Assembly: GCA_941918925.1 (NCBI GenBank)
Contig: OW799233.1
Coordinates: 148,718,802-148,782,801 of the forward strand
Length of the DNA stretch: 64,000 nucleotides
Direction of reading: 5' to 3'
Source of the DNA: Phyto melanocephala
Lineage: Eukaryota > Arthropoda > Insecta > Diptera > Rhinophoridae
Positions 34,471 to 47,071 of the stretch are shown here, piece by piece; the stretch's first letter is position 1, and each line of letters opens with the position of its first letter. The notes under the pieces were generated by a model that did no database searches, was not told the origin of the DNA, and was given only the letters and a program-made list of their open reading frames with translations. The translations under genes were made by a program, and so were the position numbers.

Positions 34471-34638
34471 TACAAAAAAATCTAACCGCCATACCTAAAC
34501 AAGAGCGTTGAGCGTCAAGCGTTGGAGTTTTCATGTGTTTTGTTTTTGTTACAATAACAAAATACATGCAAAATTGCACCGCTTGACGCTCAACGCTCTT
34601 GTTTAGGTATGGGGGTAAGAATTGTGATTTTTTTGTCA
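34471..34638. mobile_element. Snap-back hairpin element (33-bp perfect arms)
   Basis: CCATACCTAAACAAGAGCGT and following (34489-34521) is repeated as an exact 33-bp reverse complement at 34580-34612, around a 58-nt loop. Pairing resumes outside with ACAAAAAAATC on both sides. The arms are GC-richer than their surroundings. It may be a small MITE or, if transcribed, a hairpin RNA. The 34448-34639 minus ORF is a by-product. Confidence 0.7.
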
Positions 34639-34890
34639 ATTTTTTTTTAAATTTTTCACAGCGATTTAAATTTTTTTATGCTTACATATGTATGTATTTA
34701 AAAATGCAAACAACAGAAAATTTTTTAAACCACAAAAAAATGTTTAACAAACTTTTACTTTAATATTTTTATAATATATGATTTTTATTCAAGATTGAGA
34801 TCAATTTTTTGTTTTTTTTATAAAAAATTGTATATACATATGTATACAAATAATATAAAACAAAAAAAAAAAAAATTTCTTTTTTTTATA

Positions 34891-35255
34891 CCCTTCACAC
34901 AGTGAAAAAGGGTATATACATATAGCTTTGTCATTCCGTTTGTAATTTCTACAATTTTCATTTTCGACCCCATAAAGCATATATATTCCGAAAGCTTATG
35001 AATAGAGGAGTCGATTAAGCCCTGACCGTCTGTCCGTGTGTTGGTTTTAGAAGCAAATATATGTTCCCCAGATCTGTGTATGGTATCAATCTCTTGGAAA
35101 TATCCAGGAATGAATCGCTATTGAAATTCAGCTCAATCGCCCCATAACTTTCTGAGATATGAGCAAAAAACCACGACCACCTCGTTTTATTTCAAAATTA
35201 CAACAACAACATACATATATACTGGTTAAAGTAAACGTGGCATTGAATCGAATAG
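34891..35255 (-). mobile_element. Dispersed repeat copy, truncated
   Basis: It starts with the terminal hairpin TATACCCTTCACACAGTG / AAGGGTATATA and runs through TTTCGACCCCATAAAG and CCGTCTGTCCGTGTGTTGG to TGGCATTGAATCGAA. It breaks off there, exactly at the A-box/B-box-like block seen in full copies. Confidence 0.75.
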
Positions 35256-36046
35256 ATTTGTATGTAATATTACGGCTATATGCATAAAAAGTAGTTATTT
35301 TATGGCTATAGTGTACAATAGTTATTAAACGCTTTTTGTATTATAAACCACTAATAAGAATTTGTATTTATAAACGTACAATAACACTTTTATAGTTATT
35401 AAATGTTTGTAGTGATTTTATTAGTATGTATGGCAACGCTTTTTATATTTATTTGTCATTTTATTGTTAGTGGTGCTTATAACTACTATAAGATTTACTC
35501 GGGTATCAAGTAAAGGTAAAATTTTTTATAAAATTAAAGCACAAAAAGGTCATCGAAAAAATCAAAAGTATATAACTTTGGTATATGAAAAATTTTGAGC
35601 AAAAATTATAATACAAATATTAATTATTTACCTATTTTGTTAATAACAATAAGAAAAGTATTCGGGTTAAAAGTTTGTTTACGTTTTTCTTACATCACTA
35701 TTATAATTTTCAATTTTATTTAATTTAAAATATGTTAAATTTATTATTTTCTTTTGTATAAATTGCACTTATGTATCTATATGTCGAAATGTGTTAATCT
35801 AATCAATTTTAATATTTCAATTACTTTTTCTTAACTTTTTTTTACAAAATTTCTTGAAAAAAATTTTTTAACGCAATTTATGCATGAAATGTCGCCTTAT
35901 TTTTGGTTTAAAGAAGGGTAAATCAAACAATAAAATTTTTGATTTTATAAATGGTTTATAAAAGGTTTATAAGTCTATTAATGGTTTATGAATGCAACAA
36001 TAGTGAATTTTGCTTAAAAACGACTTATAAGCCTGTTATAAGTTTT
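35256..36046. other. AT-rich spacer, no gene seen
   Basis: AT-rich DNA between two repeat pieces of the same family, with several TTATAAGTTTTTATA-like imperfect palindromes. It may be an insertion separating them. No ORF of note. Confidence 0.4.
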
Positions 36047-36867
36047 TATACATATGGCCGTTAATCTTTTGCAAAAATCCGCAAATACATGGATTTTGAA
36101 ATACAGCATAATCACCTTATAACTTTCTAAGATATAAGCAAAAAAACAAGACTACCTCGGTTTCTTCTCATGTTTTAACAATAAAAATCAAAAATTTTCA
36201 ATGTTAGAATAATTTATAGTTAAGTACTATTTATAAGTTTGGTACTATTTGTAGATATAATATGCTATTAGGGCTAACTGATATATGAAAATACATACAA
36301 CTATGTCGGTGTTTTTAAATTTTTACAGCTTCTGGTTAGCATAGAGGAGAAAAATGGGTATTAAAAGAAAAGATTTGACTAACAAAATATAATATACCAC
36401 ATACAAAATTTAAGATGGTGGCAGCCACATAAAAATACAGTACAATAAATTTATATATGGGTTGAATATAGTAATAAAAATTGTACCCATTTCAACCCGC
36501 TCAATAATATCATAGCTTAACCAGTAGAAAAAAAAACTATAAATCATTTTAAATTCATGATGGCGTCCGAAATTACGGCTTTGTTCCCTTCAAACCCCAT
36601 AATATTGGTATAAAATAAAATTTAATTTAATTTTTAATTTAAAATTCAAAAAGGGTGCCCTAAACAAAATGGCGATTATTTTTTTCTCAACCCAATCAAT
36701 ATGGGTGTCAAATGAAAGGGCTTAACTAGTAGAATACAGATATTTATATGAAAATTAAAAATAAGAGATGGTGCCGGAAATAATAAAGCAAACTGACATA
36801 AATCTGAAATCTAGGCATGATGGTGAAGGGTTCAGATTTGGCACTGCCACATATAACATTCTTACTT
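36047..36867 (-). mobile_element. Dispersed repeat copy, 3' part
   Basis: It matches the copy at 47072-48005: ATAACTTTCTAAGATATAAG, several GATGGCG / AATGGCG segments, ATGATGGTGAAGGG, a degenerate terminal hairpin (CAGATTTGGCACTGCC) and ATTCTTACTTGTT. No coding sequence. Confidence 0.65.
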
Positions 36868-37635
36868 GTTGGTATTAACGATTTTTCATTAAAAAAAACT
36901 GTGCATTAAATATTTTGATATCCCTAGGTGTCAATTTTCGTTCTGTGAATTTTTTGAAATTTTTGATTGTGTATTTATCCTATGATGTCACCATTTAATA
37001 TAAAACACAACAACTTTTTATTTTACAAAACCAGAACTGACCTTCTTCACAACTAACGTTACGCACGAAAACTCGAGTGATACTGAGTTCTTGTAATTAC
37101 AATCGGTGTATTCCCAAGGAAAGCTTTCTTGTCGTTTGATCATAAATGCTTTAAAAAAAAGTTTAACACACAATGAAGATTAATTTGTATTTACAAAAAA
37201 AGGATACAGAAGTAGATTTTCTATTTTTTAAACAGGTATTCGTTGCCAAATAATTGACGAGAAAATTTTGTTACTCTCGTTACAATTTTGAAAGTAACAC
37301 ACAAAAACTAATTCCTAAGGAGATATGAATATAAAGGAATGCTAAGAGAATACATACATATATGTATTTGCAACCAAGAAATGTTGTCGTTTTTTTATAA
37401 AAAGCTGTGAATCCTTTTTCACGAATGCTATGTGAAGCACGTTACATTTTTCCGTAGAATATAAATAAACACAATTTTATTTATTTTAACAAATTTGTTT
37501 TATTTTTGTTTTTAGTAATACATACTTCTTATTTTAAATTCTACGTTTATGAATGAATTTAACAATGAATATAAATTTGTTTATAAATAAATATATATTT
37601 ATATTTTATTCGAACTTTTTTTTTACTATATATTA
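36868..37635. other. AT-rich region, nothing recognised
   Basis: No ORF, repeat border or RNA gene is recognised here apart from short low-complexity runs. Confidence 0.4.
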
Positions 37636-37729
37636 AATTTTCAATGTGAACCATTTTTTATTTTGGCTTAAGTTCATTTATTCTTAAATGAACTTAAGCG
37701 AAAATAAAAAATGGTTCACATTAAAAATT
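37636..37729. repeat. Near-perfect ~94-nt hairpin
   Basis: Arms of about 44 bp (with CAATGTGAACCATTTTTTAT and complement ATAAAAAATGGTTCACATT) meet at a loop of only four or five bases. One mismatch lies near GGCTTAAG / CTTAAGCG. Such a tight long palindrome is unusual. It may be a MITE relic or a hairpin RNA source. Confidence 0.75.
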
Positions 37730-37812
37730 GAATTTATAAATAAATTTTATTTCTTGATTTGTTTGACGTTACACAGGCGTTTAAAAATGTTTCTATTAAT
37801 GCAGTAACATTT

Positions 37813-38207
37813 CTAAGGTCACACACGACGATTACAGTTGGGCAATTTATGAGTTTTTAGATGTTTTTTACAGTTTTAGGTGAGTAGAATAAAAAGAGAA
37901 AAATAATAGCCGGTACTCGGCTATTTGAAGCAATTTTTTTTAGTTGATATTTGACATATCTTTTCATTCGGTGTTTCGCTTATTGGTGTGTAAATAATTT
38001 ATAATTTGAATTAAAAACGTCACAAATTAAACGTTTAAAATATTTAAAAATAAAAAAACACAAAAAAAAATTTTAGTGATAACATTTTAATTAAATCCGT
38101 TATTTAAAATTAGTTATATTATTTTATGTATGTTTTTATTTTTATTATTACAAGTTAAAAAAATTCGGAAAAAGTTGGGCAATTAAAATCGTCGTGTCTG
38201 ACCTTAG
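37813..38207. mobile_element. MITE with 20-bp TIRs
   Basis: CTAAGGTCACACACGACGAT and its inverted partner ending CGTCGTGTCTGACCTTAG bound a 395-bp AT-rich, non-coding segment. One mismatch in the outer 18 bases. Superfamily unknown. Confidence 0.7.
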
Positions 38208-39867
38208 ACTATGCGACCAATTAAATATAAACTTTGCAAAGTAAGAGCTGAGGTCTACCTGATTTGCCTTAGAGTCGCTCGAGTCCCCCTGGTTTTTCAT
38301 CGTACATATTTTTCGTTTTTTTTTTCAAATATAACAATTTTTACAAATTAACACTATTTTTTTAACTAGTAAACAAAGAATTACTAAAATTATTATTAAA
38401 TGTAAAATTACATATTTTGGGAACATACAACATACATATTTACCAAAAAAAAAAATATTATAAATTATAATCATTACAACAAAAACAACCAAGAAACAAT
38501 ATATTTATAAGAATAATATCTTAAAAACCATAATTATTATTAAAAATTATTAAATAACAACTAAAAAGACAGAACAAAAACAAAACAAAAAACATTTATA
38601 TTGTTGAACTTGTTATTGGACATGCTTTTTGGAAATGCATACAATATTGAATTAAAAAAAATATTATTAAATAATATATACACACACACATGCATATACA
38701 AATTTATACTAACAATTCAAATGAAATAAATTAAAGAAATGTTTTTAAAAACGATTTAAATATTTTCATACAAAATAAAACCAAATAATTTTAGGTTAGA
38801 TAAGATATAAAAAAAATTATTAAAACTTATAGCGAAACTGCAATATTCTCAATTTTATTATAAAAATATAAAAAAAAAACAAAACGGTGAAAACATTTAA
38901 ATGTTTAAACAAAATAAAAAACATTAGGTTTCCACTCGGTTTAGAATATGGAATTGAGAATTTGCATTTTTAAATAAAAAAAAAACTCAATATTAATCTA
39001 TTAAATAATTAATTAATAACTAATTAAGAATATATTCTAAATTGTTTTCCCACCTTATTAAAAATAAAAAAATATACTGCAGTGCCATTTAAAATAAAAT
39101 AAAAACAAAAAAATATGTAGCTTCCAAAACAATAAATAAAATTGCATAGTTTATAAAAAAAAATAAATAATTTTTAAAATAAGTGCTAAATTTAAACTTA
39201 CTTAAAAATAACTAAAGGGTAAAAATATTAATCCAAAATTCAGCTCAATGGCTTAATTATGTACTAAAACAAATAAAATATATACAAATAAGTATTAAAA
39301 ACTAACAATCACAAAATCGGTTAACTGATTTGCTCTAGACATATTTCCTACAAATCAATATTAATTTCTAATTTTGAATCTAAAATTTTGTTTTGTAAAA
39401 ATTATGAAAATTTTAAAATTAATTATAAATTTGAGAGGTAGTTTGAAAGTTACTTTAACACCTAAATCAGTCAGTTTTATTTAACATATAAACTATCCAA
39501 AAAATAAATATATTTTAATCCTAAGAACACATTGCACAAGATCCCTGTAGTAAACACGACTAGTCCATACACGCATGTAAAAATACTCTATAATGGACAA
39601 GAACTATTCAAAAGATAAACCAAATTTTTTTGGAAAATATGGGCGATTTACCATTGGGATGTCCTGTCTCAAAATTACGCTTTGTCACTACTGGATGGAG
39701 TACTTAAATAACCATTATACAATTTTTGACAACACTAATACGTTCGTTAAAACTCGAAAACTTGTCGCTTGACTGAAAAACTCTTGTTTGAAAATGACTT
39801 GGTCAATTACTGCATTACATAAATATAACCAGCTGCAATGGACGACGTTTTCTAATATCATCTGCAG
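38208..39867. other. Gene-poor A-rich region
   Basis: A-rich low-complexity DNA with no convincing ORF, splice structure or RNA gene. Confidence 0.45.
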
Positions 39868-40020
39868 TATAGTTGGGTCACTCGGTTACTTTAGTTCGTT
39901 TTTGCTAACAACCGAGTTAGGTTTTTGCTCAAGCCATAATGTCATTTAGGGGTTCGTGAAAAAAAACGACCGAGGTTGTTGGCAAAAATTATCTAAAGTA
40001 ACGATTTGTGCCAAACTATA
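39868..40020. mobile_element. Small MITE
   Basis: TATAGTTGGG and GTTACTTTAG at the left are mirrored at the right by CTAAAGTAAC and CCAAACTATA. The 153-bp element is non-coding, with a TA-type end like Tc1/mariner MITEs. A minus ORF at 39993-40184 is not supported. Confidence 0.6.
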
Positions 40021-40435
40021 ATCTGAGGGGCTGTTGCAATAATCATGTGGTAGTAAAATTGAAAGAGCTTGCAAATATGTGAGTCCACAGATATTTCAGT
40101 ATGAAAAATCAAAAGAGATTTAATTAAAAAAGAACATATACTGCTGACAGTTGTACCGATAAACCAAGAAATAAATTTATTCACTATGTATTTCTGTCAT
40201 TTTAAAATATTCAGTTTTACACAAGGCCTTGGTTTTACATTTCTAAAAAACCAGCTTTAAAATTCATATTTATTCATCAGGTAGTCTTCTTTTGTCAGCC
40301 GATTATTTTTTTATATAAATATTTGCCAAGAATGGTAGAAATAAAAATTACGCCATGCGCATGTCTTCCCGTTAGGTGACGTATTTGGCCCACAGTAACG
40401 GTTACTAAGAAAAATTTAAAAAAAAAAATTTTATA

Positions 40436-40969
40436 AAGGGTACGCCATCTAACGTTTTTTTTTTCAACTAGTGCTTATTTCGTGAATGGTAACACTTAGC
40501 TCATGTCTGATTTAACAGATAATTATTTTTATATTTCCGCTGAACGAATATGATTGTGTATAAGCTTGAACAACGCTGGGAAGTATTGCGACATTGCTTT
40601 GGCCGATTTTGCCAAAAAAAAATCATCTTTTCAGATGAAGCTCATTTTGATCTTGGCGGGTATGTAAACAAGCAAAATTGTCGCATTTGGGGCACAGAAT
40701 ACCCGCACGCATACATTTAAAAGCCGATACACCTAAACCAATGTTTGGTGCGGATTTTGGTCCAGAGGCATAATTGGGCCATAAGCAAGGAGTGGCCATA
40801 GTCAATAGCGATCGTTATCGGGCCATGTTGAACGAATTTTTGTTCATAAAAATTGAAGAGGAGGATATTGGCAACATTTGGTTTCAACAGGACGGCGATA
40901 CGTGCCACACAGCCGAAGGAACACTTTTTTTTATAGCATTTTCAAAAAAAAGTTATTTCGCGGACCCTT
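40436..40969 (+). mobile_element. mariner-family deletion derivative, copy 1
   Basis: The ends AAGGGTACGCCATCTAACG and TTATTTCGCGGACCCTT are flanked by TA. Inside are the transposase N-terminus (LEQRWEVLRH) and then, joined directly, the catalytic centre IIFSDEAHFDLGGYVNKQNC, followed by frame breaks and CHTAEGTLF. The N-terminal DNA-binding part and the C-terminal third are deleted, with the same breakpoints as at 46026 and 59145. It cannot make active transposase. The three small ORFs at 40623-40977 are pieces of this. Confidence 0.8.
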
Positions 40970-41147
40970 TAGTATGACAAGTCAAATAAATTAAACCTAG
41001 TATACATAAATCTTTAAATACCAAACTGATTCATATGCTGTGAAAAATATAAATAATTTTGTGCGAAATAATGTTTGTATTTAGTAAGGTACTCGCAATC
41101 CTATTATTAAAAACACTTTTGCTTTTTGGCTAATAAGAAGACAGGAG

Positions 41148-41283
41148 GCAAATTACGGCATTCGAACGTGATCGAGATTTGAACATTCTTATTAGATTAT
41201 CTATACCAAAAGCACAGCAAATTACGGCATTTGATCACGATCGAAATTTTGAAATTCTTATTAGAATCTATATAGCATATGCT
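41148..41283. repeat. ~69-bp tandem duplication
   Basis: GCAAATTACGGCATTCGAAC and GCAAATTACGGCATTTGATC begin two diverged copies that both end in ATTCTTATTAGA. Confidence 0.7.
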
Positions 41284-41409
41284 CTTTTTAGATTAATCCA
41301 TCAATACGTAGTATTTTAAACATAGTGTACTTTTCAATTCAAAAAATAAGTTTGAATCAAAAGTAGTTAGTAAAATTTGTTCAAACTTATACCAAAAACT
41401 GTGGCCATC

Positions 41410-41439
41410 AACTATAATAGTCCACCATCTATTATAGTT
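41410..41439. repeat. Short perfect hairpin
   Basis: AACTATAATAG, an 8-nt loop, then CTATTATAGTT. Confidence 0.6.
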
Positions 41440-42984
41440 GTCTTTAATAGTAATAAAAAATTCAAATATTTTAAAAATTCTCTATTGATTGAATGTTAAG
41501 TTCTTTATTTATATACGAATTCCCATTTGCAAAAAAATAGTTTCTTGATTATGAATTGAATTTTAACTAAAACAACTTAATAGAAACTATTTCTACCGAT
41601 TTGATAAGACAAAATTAAATTAAACAAATTTAATAAACATAAAAATATATTTAGCAATATAATGAAGTCATAAATACTAACAATTATTTTAAGAAATAAT
41701 CATAAATGATGCCTAATAAATATAAAGTAACGAATTTTATTTTGACTAACAACAGCATAAACAAATTTTAGATGGTTTCGTATTGGAAGTTTATTGAGTT
41801 TTTTAGTCAAAATCAAATTTATTCTTTTTATATATACAACTAGACAAAACTACATACATAATATATACAGGCTTTAAAAAATACAATATATTTAGCATTA
41901 CATATTAAAAAAAAAACAAAAAACAATAAATAAAATCACAAAATATTTCAAATAGAAACAAGTAGTTAGAATTATACAAAAACAATTATTGTTAGTAAAT
42001 CAATAAAGTAACAAACCTAATAACCATATGAAATAATTGAATCATAAAAAAAAATTTAATGACTTGACACAAAAATGTTAAGACAAAAGCATTAGGCGTA
42101 ATAAACCTTTTCCTTTCCATCTAACCAAAATCCAAAAATAGCACTTGTAACTACTTTAAATATTTAATTAAAAAAAAAAAAATATTTAATTAAATATTTA
42201 AAAAAACATATATGTATATTTATATATGAGCTTTAAAAAAAAAAAAAAAAAACAATATTATTTATGACAAAAATTATAATATACAATAAACTTAAAGAAA
42301 GCATTAACAAAACAAACAAAAATACAACAAAATGAGCTGCAATAAAAATTAAATATACCTAAATAAATATTTAAACATATTTAACATTTGAAAACTAAGT
42401 TATTTTACAAGAAAATATTAAATTAAACAAATATTTAATTATGAAAAAAACTATATATGAATAAAAACAAAATGAAAAATAGGGAATTAAATTGTTTTTA
42501 ATTATTAAATTATTAAGTTTTAAATAAACTTTTTATGTTTTTAGTAATATTTAACAAAAAAAAAAGGAAATAAAAGAAGAACACTAAAACTGGTTTAATG
42601 AAATTTAAAATAAATAAAAAAAATAACTCAATATACTTTCTGTTGATTTAATCAAAAGCAAAATAAAACCGAAGTAATAAAAAAACCAATAGCATGAAAA
42701 TCATTTTTAAAATGTAATGACAATATAAAAGCCTATAATATTTAAGTTTCTTTTTGAAATGTAAACATTTAAAGAAAAACATTGAAACAATTTCAAAATC
42801 ATATAATCAAAATAAATAAGCATTTCAAAAAACACAATTCTAGTAGTTTTATTTTGTTAAGTGGAAACTAAAGTTTTTTAAAAACTCTTAGAGCCATTAT
42901 TACAACTTGCCGTTAGATAAAGGAAGATTTTTGTGCCTGATAAATAGCTTTGCATTACTACAACTTCCATTTTTATAACCGCCA
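41440..42984. other. Gene-poor A-rich region
   Basis: Very A-rich low-complexity sequence with many AAATAAA motifs. No ORF or structure supports a gene. Confidence 0.45.
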
Positions 42985-44580
42985 CCAAAAAAATGGTGGG
43001 GGTATATTCATTTCTTCATTCCGTTTGTAACACATCGAAATATCCATTTTAGACCCCATAAAGTATATATATTCTGAATCGGGGTTTGATTTTATGACGA
43101 TCTAGCTATGTCCGTCCGTCTGTCCGTGTGTCCGTCTGTTGAAAGCACGATAGAGGTCGCACTGAAAAAGCTAGGGGGCTCAAATTTTGCCAGAATCTTT
43201 CTTATAAACAAGGTTTGTTTGGTATTGAAAATGGGCTAAATGAGACTTCGAATATATATTTCCTGAGTAAAAACAATATTTTTCCCCGAAAATTACCTAA
43301 AGCTAGGCATTAGGAAAGGAGTTATCAATCAAAATGTACGAAAACTTATACCGCACAGTGTATTTTTCGGTATATTTAAAAACAAAAACGTCATAAAAGC
43401 AACAAAATTGGATGTACGACTCTGAAATTTTGCACACATGGCTGACGGAAAGTAAATGTGACACGCCCACTTTTACGCCCACCTCCCATATAACGTCTAA
43501 CCTTAAATTCATATAATTTCTCTACGAATAAAGATTTTAGAATAATAAAGGACTATATTGAAACATCTAAGTTGCATTCATTATTGAAAATAATTTCGAC
43601 ACGCCTACTATTACGCCCACTTTTTACGTTATCCACTGTTAATTAAATTTAAAAGCTGATAAAACCGACAAAATTAGATCTACGAAATAAGGATATCTGT
43701 ATCCTTCTAGTCAATGTCATTGTAATGCCGGAAAATTTAGGTGACACGCCCACTTTAACGCCTACCTCCCATATAACGGATTATCTCAAATTCATATAAT
43801 TTCTCTATGAATAAAGATTTTGGAATAATAATGGACTATATTGAAACATCTAAGTTGCATTTATTAGTAGAAACAACTTCAACACGCCTACTTTAACGCC
43901 CACCTTCATTGAAAGACTAAATTTACGAAAACATTTTACTAGCTAATCGAAGTTATACAAAGAAAGTGATACATATTTTAGTATAAAAAGATTATTGCAT
44001 AGCGATTACTGTTAATAACAAACAAATACATTTTGTGCTATAAATTGGGTTATTTCCCGGGAATTTGAGTTATTTAATCTTCCCGATTTACGGGATTATT
44101 TTTCGGGATCCCGGGAAATAAAAAAGGTGGCTACGATTCGAAAGCAGATGTTTATATTGAAATTGAATTTTAATGATTTTATTTTTGATCTCATAGCTGA
44201 AGTACCTGTCTTTTTGTTTGTTTGTGCTCATATTTGATCTCGTATCTAGAAAATAATATTTTTTCCAATAAAAAGTATTTTTACTCAATTTATATTTTGA
44301 ATTCAAGTTTCTTTATTGATTTTTATAGTTTTGAAGTTTTTTTTACATTATAAACTATTTTATGCTTTTTAATAAAAAGTTTTTTTTTTATTAAAAACAA
44401 ATTTACTTTTTATTTAATGTGCTGCGGGATCCCGGGATATTAAAAAATAAATCTAAAAAATAAATCTCGCATTTCCGGGAACAAAAATTTGCGGAAAAAA
44501 ACCTTAGCTACATAAGAACGGAAAACTGGTGGTGGGTATAAAAGATTCGGCACAGCCGAATATAGAGCTCTTACTTGTTT
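42985..44580 (-). mobile_element. Dispersed repeat (long subtype), split by hAT MITE
   Basis: It begins with a hairpin (CCGCCACCAAAAAAATGGTGG) read as CCACC/GGTGG, then the family block TTAGACCCCATAAAGTATAT and CCGTCCGTCTGTCCGTGTG. Units with ACACGCCCACTTTTACGCCC follow, like those in the orb intron. It ends GGTGGGTATAAAAGATTCGG, CACAGCCGAATATAG, TTACTTGTTT. The stretch 44046-44506 is a hAT MITE inserted within it. No coding sequence; ORFs at 43303-43512 and 44088-44306 are by-products. Confidence 0.7.
44046..44506. mobile_element. hAT MITE related to the element at 1-467
   Basis: From about 44150 on it matches 130-467 almost base for base (GATTTTATTTTTGATCTCAT, CTCGTATCTAGAAAATAAT, GGGATCCCGGGA, ending GGAAAAAAACCTTA). 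The left end TGGGTTATTTCCCGGGAA replaces the transposase. It is an internally deleted copy of the same hAT family and is inserted in a dispersed repeat. Confidence 0.75.
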
Positions 44581-45105
44581 ATTGTTAAAATATATTATAT
44601 ATAATAATAATAGTTAATGAATAAAATAATAATAAAGGCTTTATAATGCAAAGCCATTTATCGGTCCGACAAAATCCAGACTTTACCAAGCAGAAAGTTG
44701 TATAATGGCCCTTAGTCTGTGTCAAGGCGAATTCATATGAGGTAACAACATCCCTTCAAAAAAAAATTAATAAGTATTTTTAATGTTTTATATAAATTTC
44801 TTCTTGTTTATATCACACATTTGTGCTTTTAAAAATGTTTCACAATTTTCACAAATAAAAACCACTATAATAAATACAACGGGAATTTTGTATTTTCTGA
44901 ATTCAAAACATTAAAAATGTTGTTTATTCTTATTATAACTTGTATTTTACTTATTTACCAATAAGGTATTGCTTAAATATTAGTATTTTTATAATTTTCT
45001 TCACAAACTTTATGAATTGTATAAAAATTTTCAGCAAACGCACATAAAAATTATTTTTAATGTAAACAAACTTTGACATTGTCCCGTTAAAATAAAACGA
45101 GAAAA

Positions 45106-45885
45106 AAACAAGTAAGAGTGCCATATTCGGCCGTGCCGAATCTGATAATACCCTTCACCATAATGTACATATGTAGGTATAATCTTACATCTTAGCTTAA
45201 CCTATTTTTCATGTTATACGCCATTTTTCTTTATTATTTTCGACGCCATCCTCGATTTTGAATTTTTACGTAGTTATCTGTATTTTACTTAAGTTAAGGC
45301 CTTTAATTTGATACCCATATTGATGGGGTACAAAAATTTTTTCCTCCATTTTGTTTTAGACGCCATATTGGATTTTACATTTTTTTACTAATTTACTGTG
45401 TTCTACTGGTCAAGCCCTTTCATTTGATACCAATATTGTGGGGGTTGAAGGAGTTACATTTTAAAATACCAGATTTGACCCATATATAAATTTATTGTCC
45501 GCCACTTTGTGGTGGTGGCCAACATATATTTTAATTTTTTACAGTGCTTATATTGCGCTAGTCAAGTCCTTTCAAATGATACCAAAATTGAATCTCTCGT
45601 TTGTCTAGAAGCTGAAAAAATTGATTTTAGTTTGTAAATTTTTGAAATATATGTATATTTCAAAAAAAAAAATTTTTTGCCTATAACTTTACCGATTAGA
45701 GCCCGCTTTATCCAAAAATTTTCACGAATATCTCTAGAGGTATATAAGATCTACAAATAGTAGCAAAGATACCTATAAATTATTCTATGACTGAAAAATT
45801 TTAATTTTGGTAAAAATATGGGAAAAAACAGAGGCAGTCGTGTTTATTTGATCAACGCAAAGTTATGAAATTTCCAATTGCTAGT
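45106..45885 (+). mobile_element. Dispersed repeat copy
   Basis: It starts AACAAGTAAGAGTGCCATATTC with the perfect hairpin ATTCGGCCGTGCCGAAT and ATAATACCCTTCACCAT. It then runs through segments with GACGCCAT (antisense of ATGGCGTC) and ends near AACAGAGGCAGTCGTGTTTA. Opposite orientation to 47072-48005. Non-coding. Confidence 0.65.
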
Positions 45886-46025
45886 CTTTTTTTTAATAAG
45901 TCTGTTCGCTTATTTTCCAGTAGAGTACAGTAATTGAATAAGTACTGAGTAATTTGAAAAAATTTAAGTGATAGATTCGGCCATGGTGAATCTGTTTATA
46001 CTCTTTACCATCATGTACATATGTA

Positions 46026-46568
46026 AAGGGTCCGCCAAATAACTTTTTTTTTTAATGCTATAATAACGTGTAGCTTCGGCTGTGTGGCACGTAGCGCCGT
46101 CCTGTTTAAACCAAATGTTGCCAATATCATCCTCTTCAATTTTTGTGAACAAAAATTCGTTCAACATGGCCCGATAACGATCGCCATTGACTACCGCCAC
46201 TCCTTGCTCGTTTTCAAAGAAAAATGGCCCAATTATGCTTCTGGACCAAAATCCGCACCAAACAGTGACTCGTTTTGGGTTTATCGGCTTTTCAATGTAT
46301 GCGTGCGGGTTTTCTGTGCCCCAAATGCGACAATTTTGCTTGTTTACATACCGGTCAAGATCAAAATGAGCTTCATCTGAAAAGATGATTTTTTTGGCAA
46401 AATCGGCCAAAGTAATGTCGCAATATTTCCCAGCGTTGTTCAAGCGTATACACAACCATATTCGTTCAGCGGAAGGAAAAACTAATTATCTGTCAAATCA
46501 GACATGAGCTAAGTGTTACCTTTCACAAAATAGGCACTAGTTGAAAAAAAACATTAGATGGCGGACCC
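46026..46568 (-). mobile_element. mariner-family deletion derivative, copy 2 (open frame kept)
   Basis: The ends AAGGGTCCGCCAAATAAC and ...GGCGGACCC lie next to TA. On the minus strand a 163-codon frame (46455 to 45964) stays open through ADFAKKIIFSDEAHFDLDRY, YRAMLNEFLFTKIEEDDIGN and DGATCHTAEATRYYS, then runs into flanking DNA. The first and second catalytic Asp regions (FSDEAHFDL and QDGATCH) are present. The helix-turn-helix part and the region of the third acidic residue are deleted. It is inserted at a TA in another repeat (45969-46025). Confidence 0.85.
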
Positions 46569-47071
46569 TATACTAAAAAATATTTTATAAGAAATAAATT
46601 AATAAAAATATACTATTTAATGAAAAAATAATTTGTATTACAAATATTAGTGTTTAAACAAAAAAAATAATCGATAACATGAAAAAATCATCGTATAACT
46701 GAAAAGGGATTTTTGTAACATTTTAGTTATTCCATGATTTTAAATCATCGTATGAATTGAGTGTATATATAAACTATGACTAAAACTTAATACGATTAAC
46801 ATTACAAATTAAAAAAATATAAATTGGAAAAACTAAAATTTTGTTCGATAAAAAATTCGACCAGCAACGAAAATTTTAACAGCATTGTAAACTAAACGGT
46901 TATAATTTCCGAAAACTGTTTCTTAATAAAAAAAATCGTATCAGAAAAACTTAAAAAATATTTTTAACATAAATATAGATATAAATACATACATATAAAT
47001 ACGTACATATTACATTTCGTTTTTTCTGTAGCAAATTATTTTGTATTATTGTTAATATTATAATTTGTATA

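Noticed and set aside
34448..34639. 63-codon minus-strand ORF over the 33-bp inverted repeat
   Set aside because: The ORF is defined by the hairpin sequence and is explained by the palindrome.
30369..42984. Idea that the A-rich region is one very long 3' UTR
   Set aside because: Composition is suggestive but no coding exon, poly(A) context or strand-specific signal ties it to a gene.
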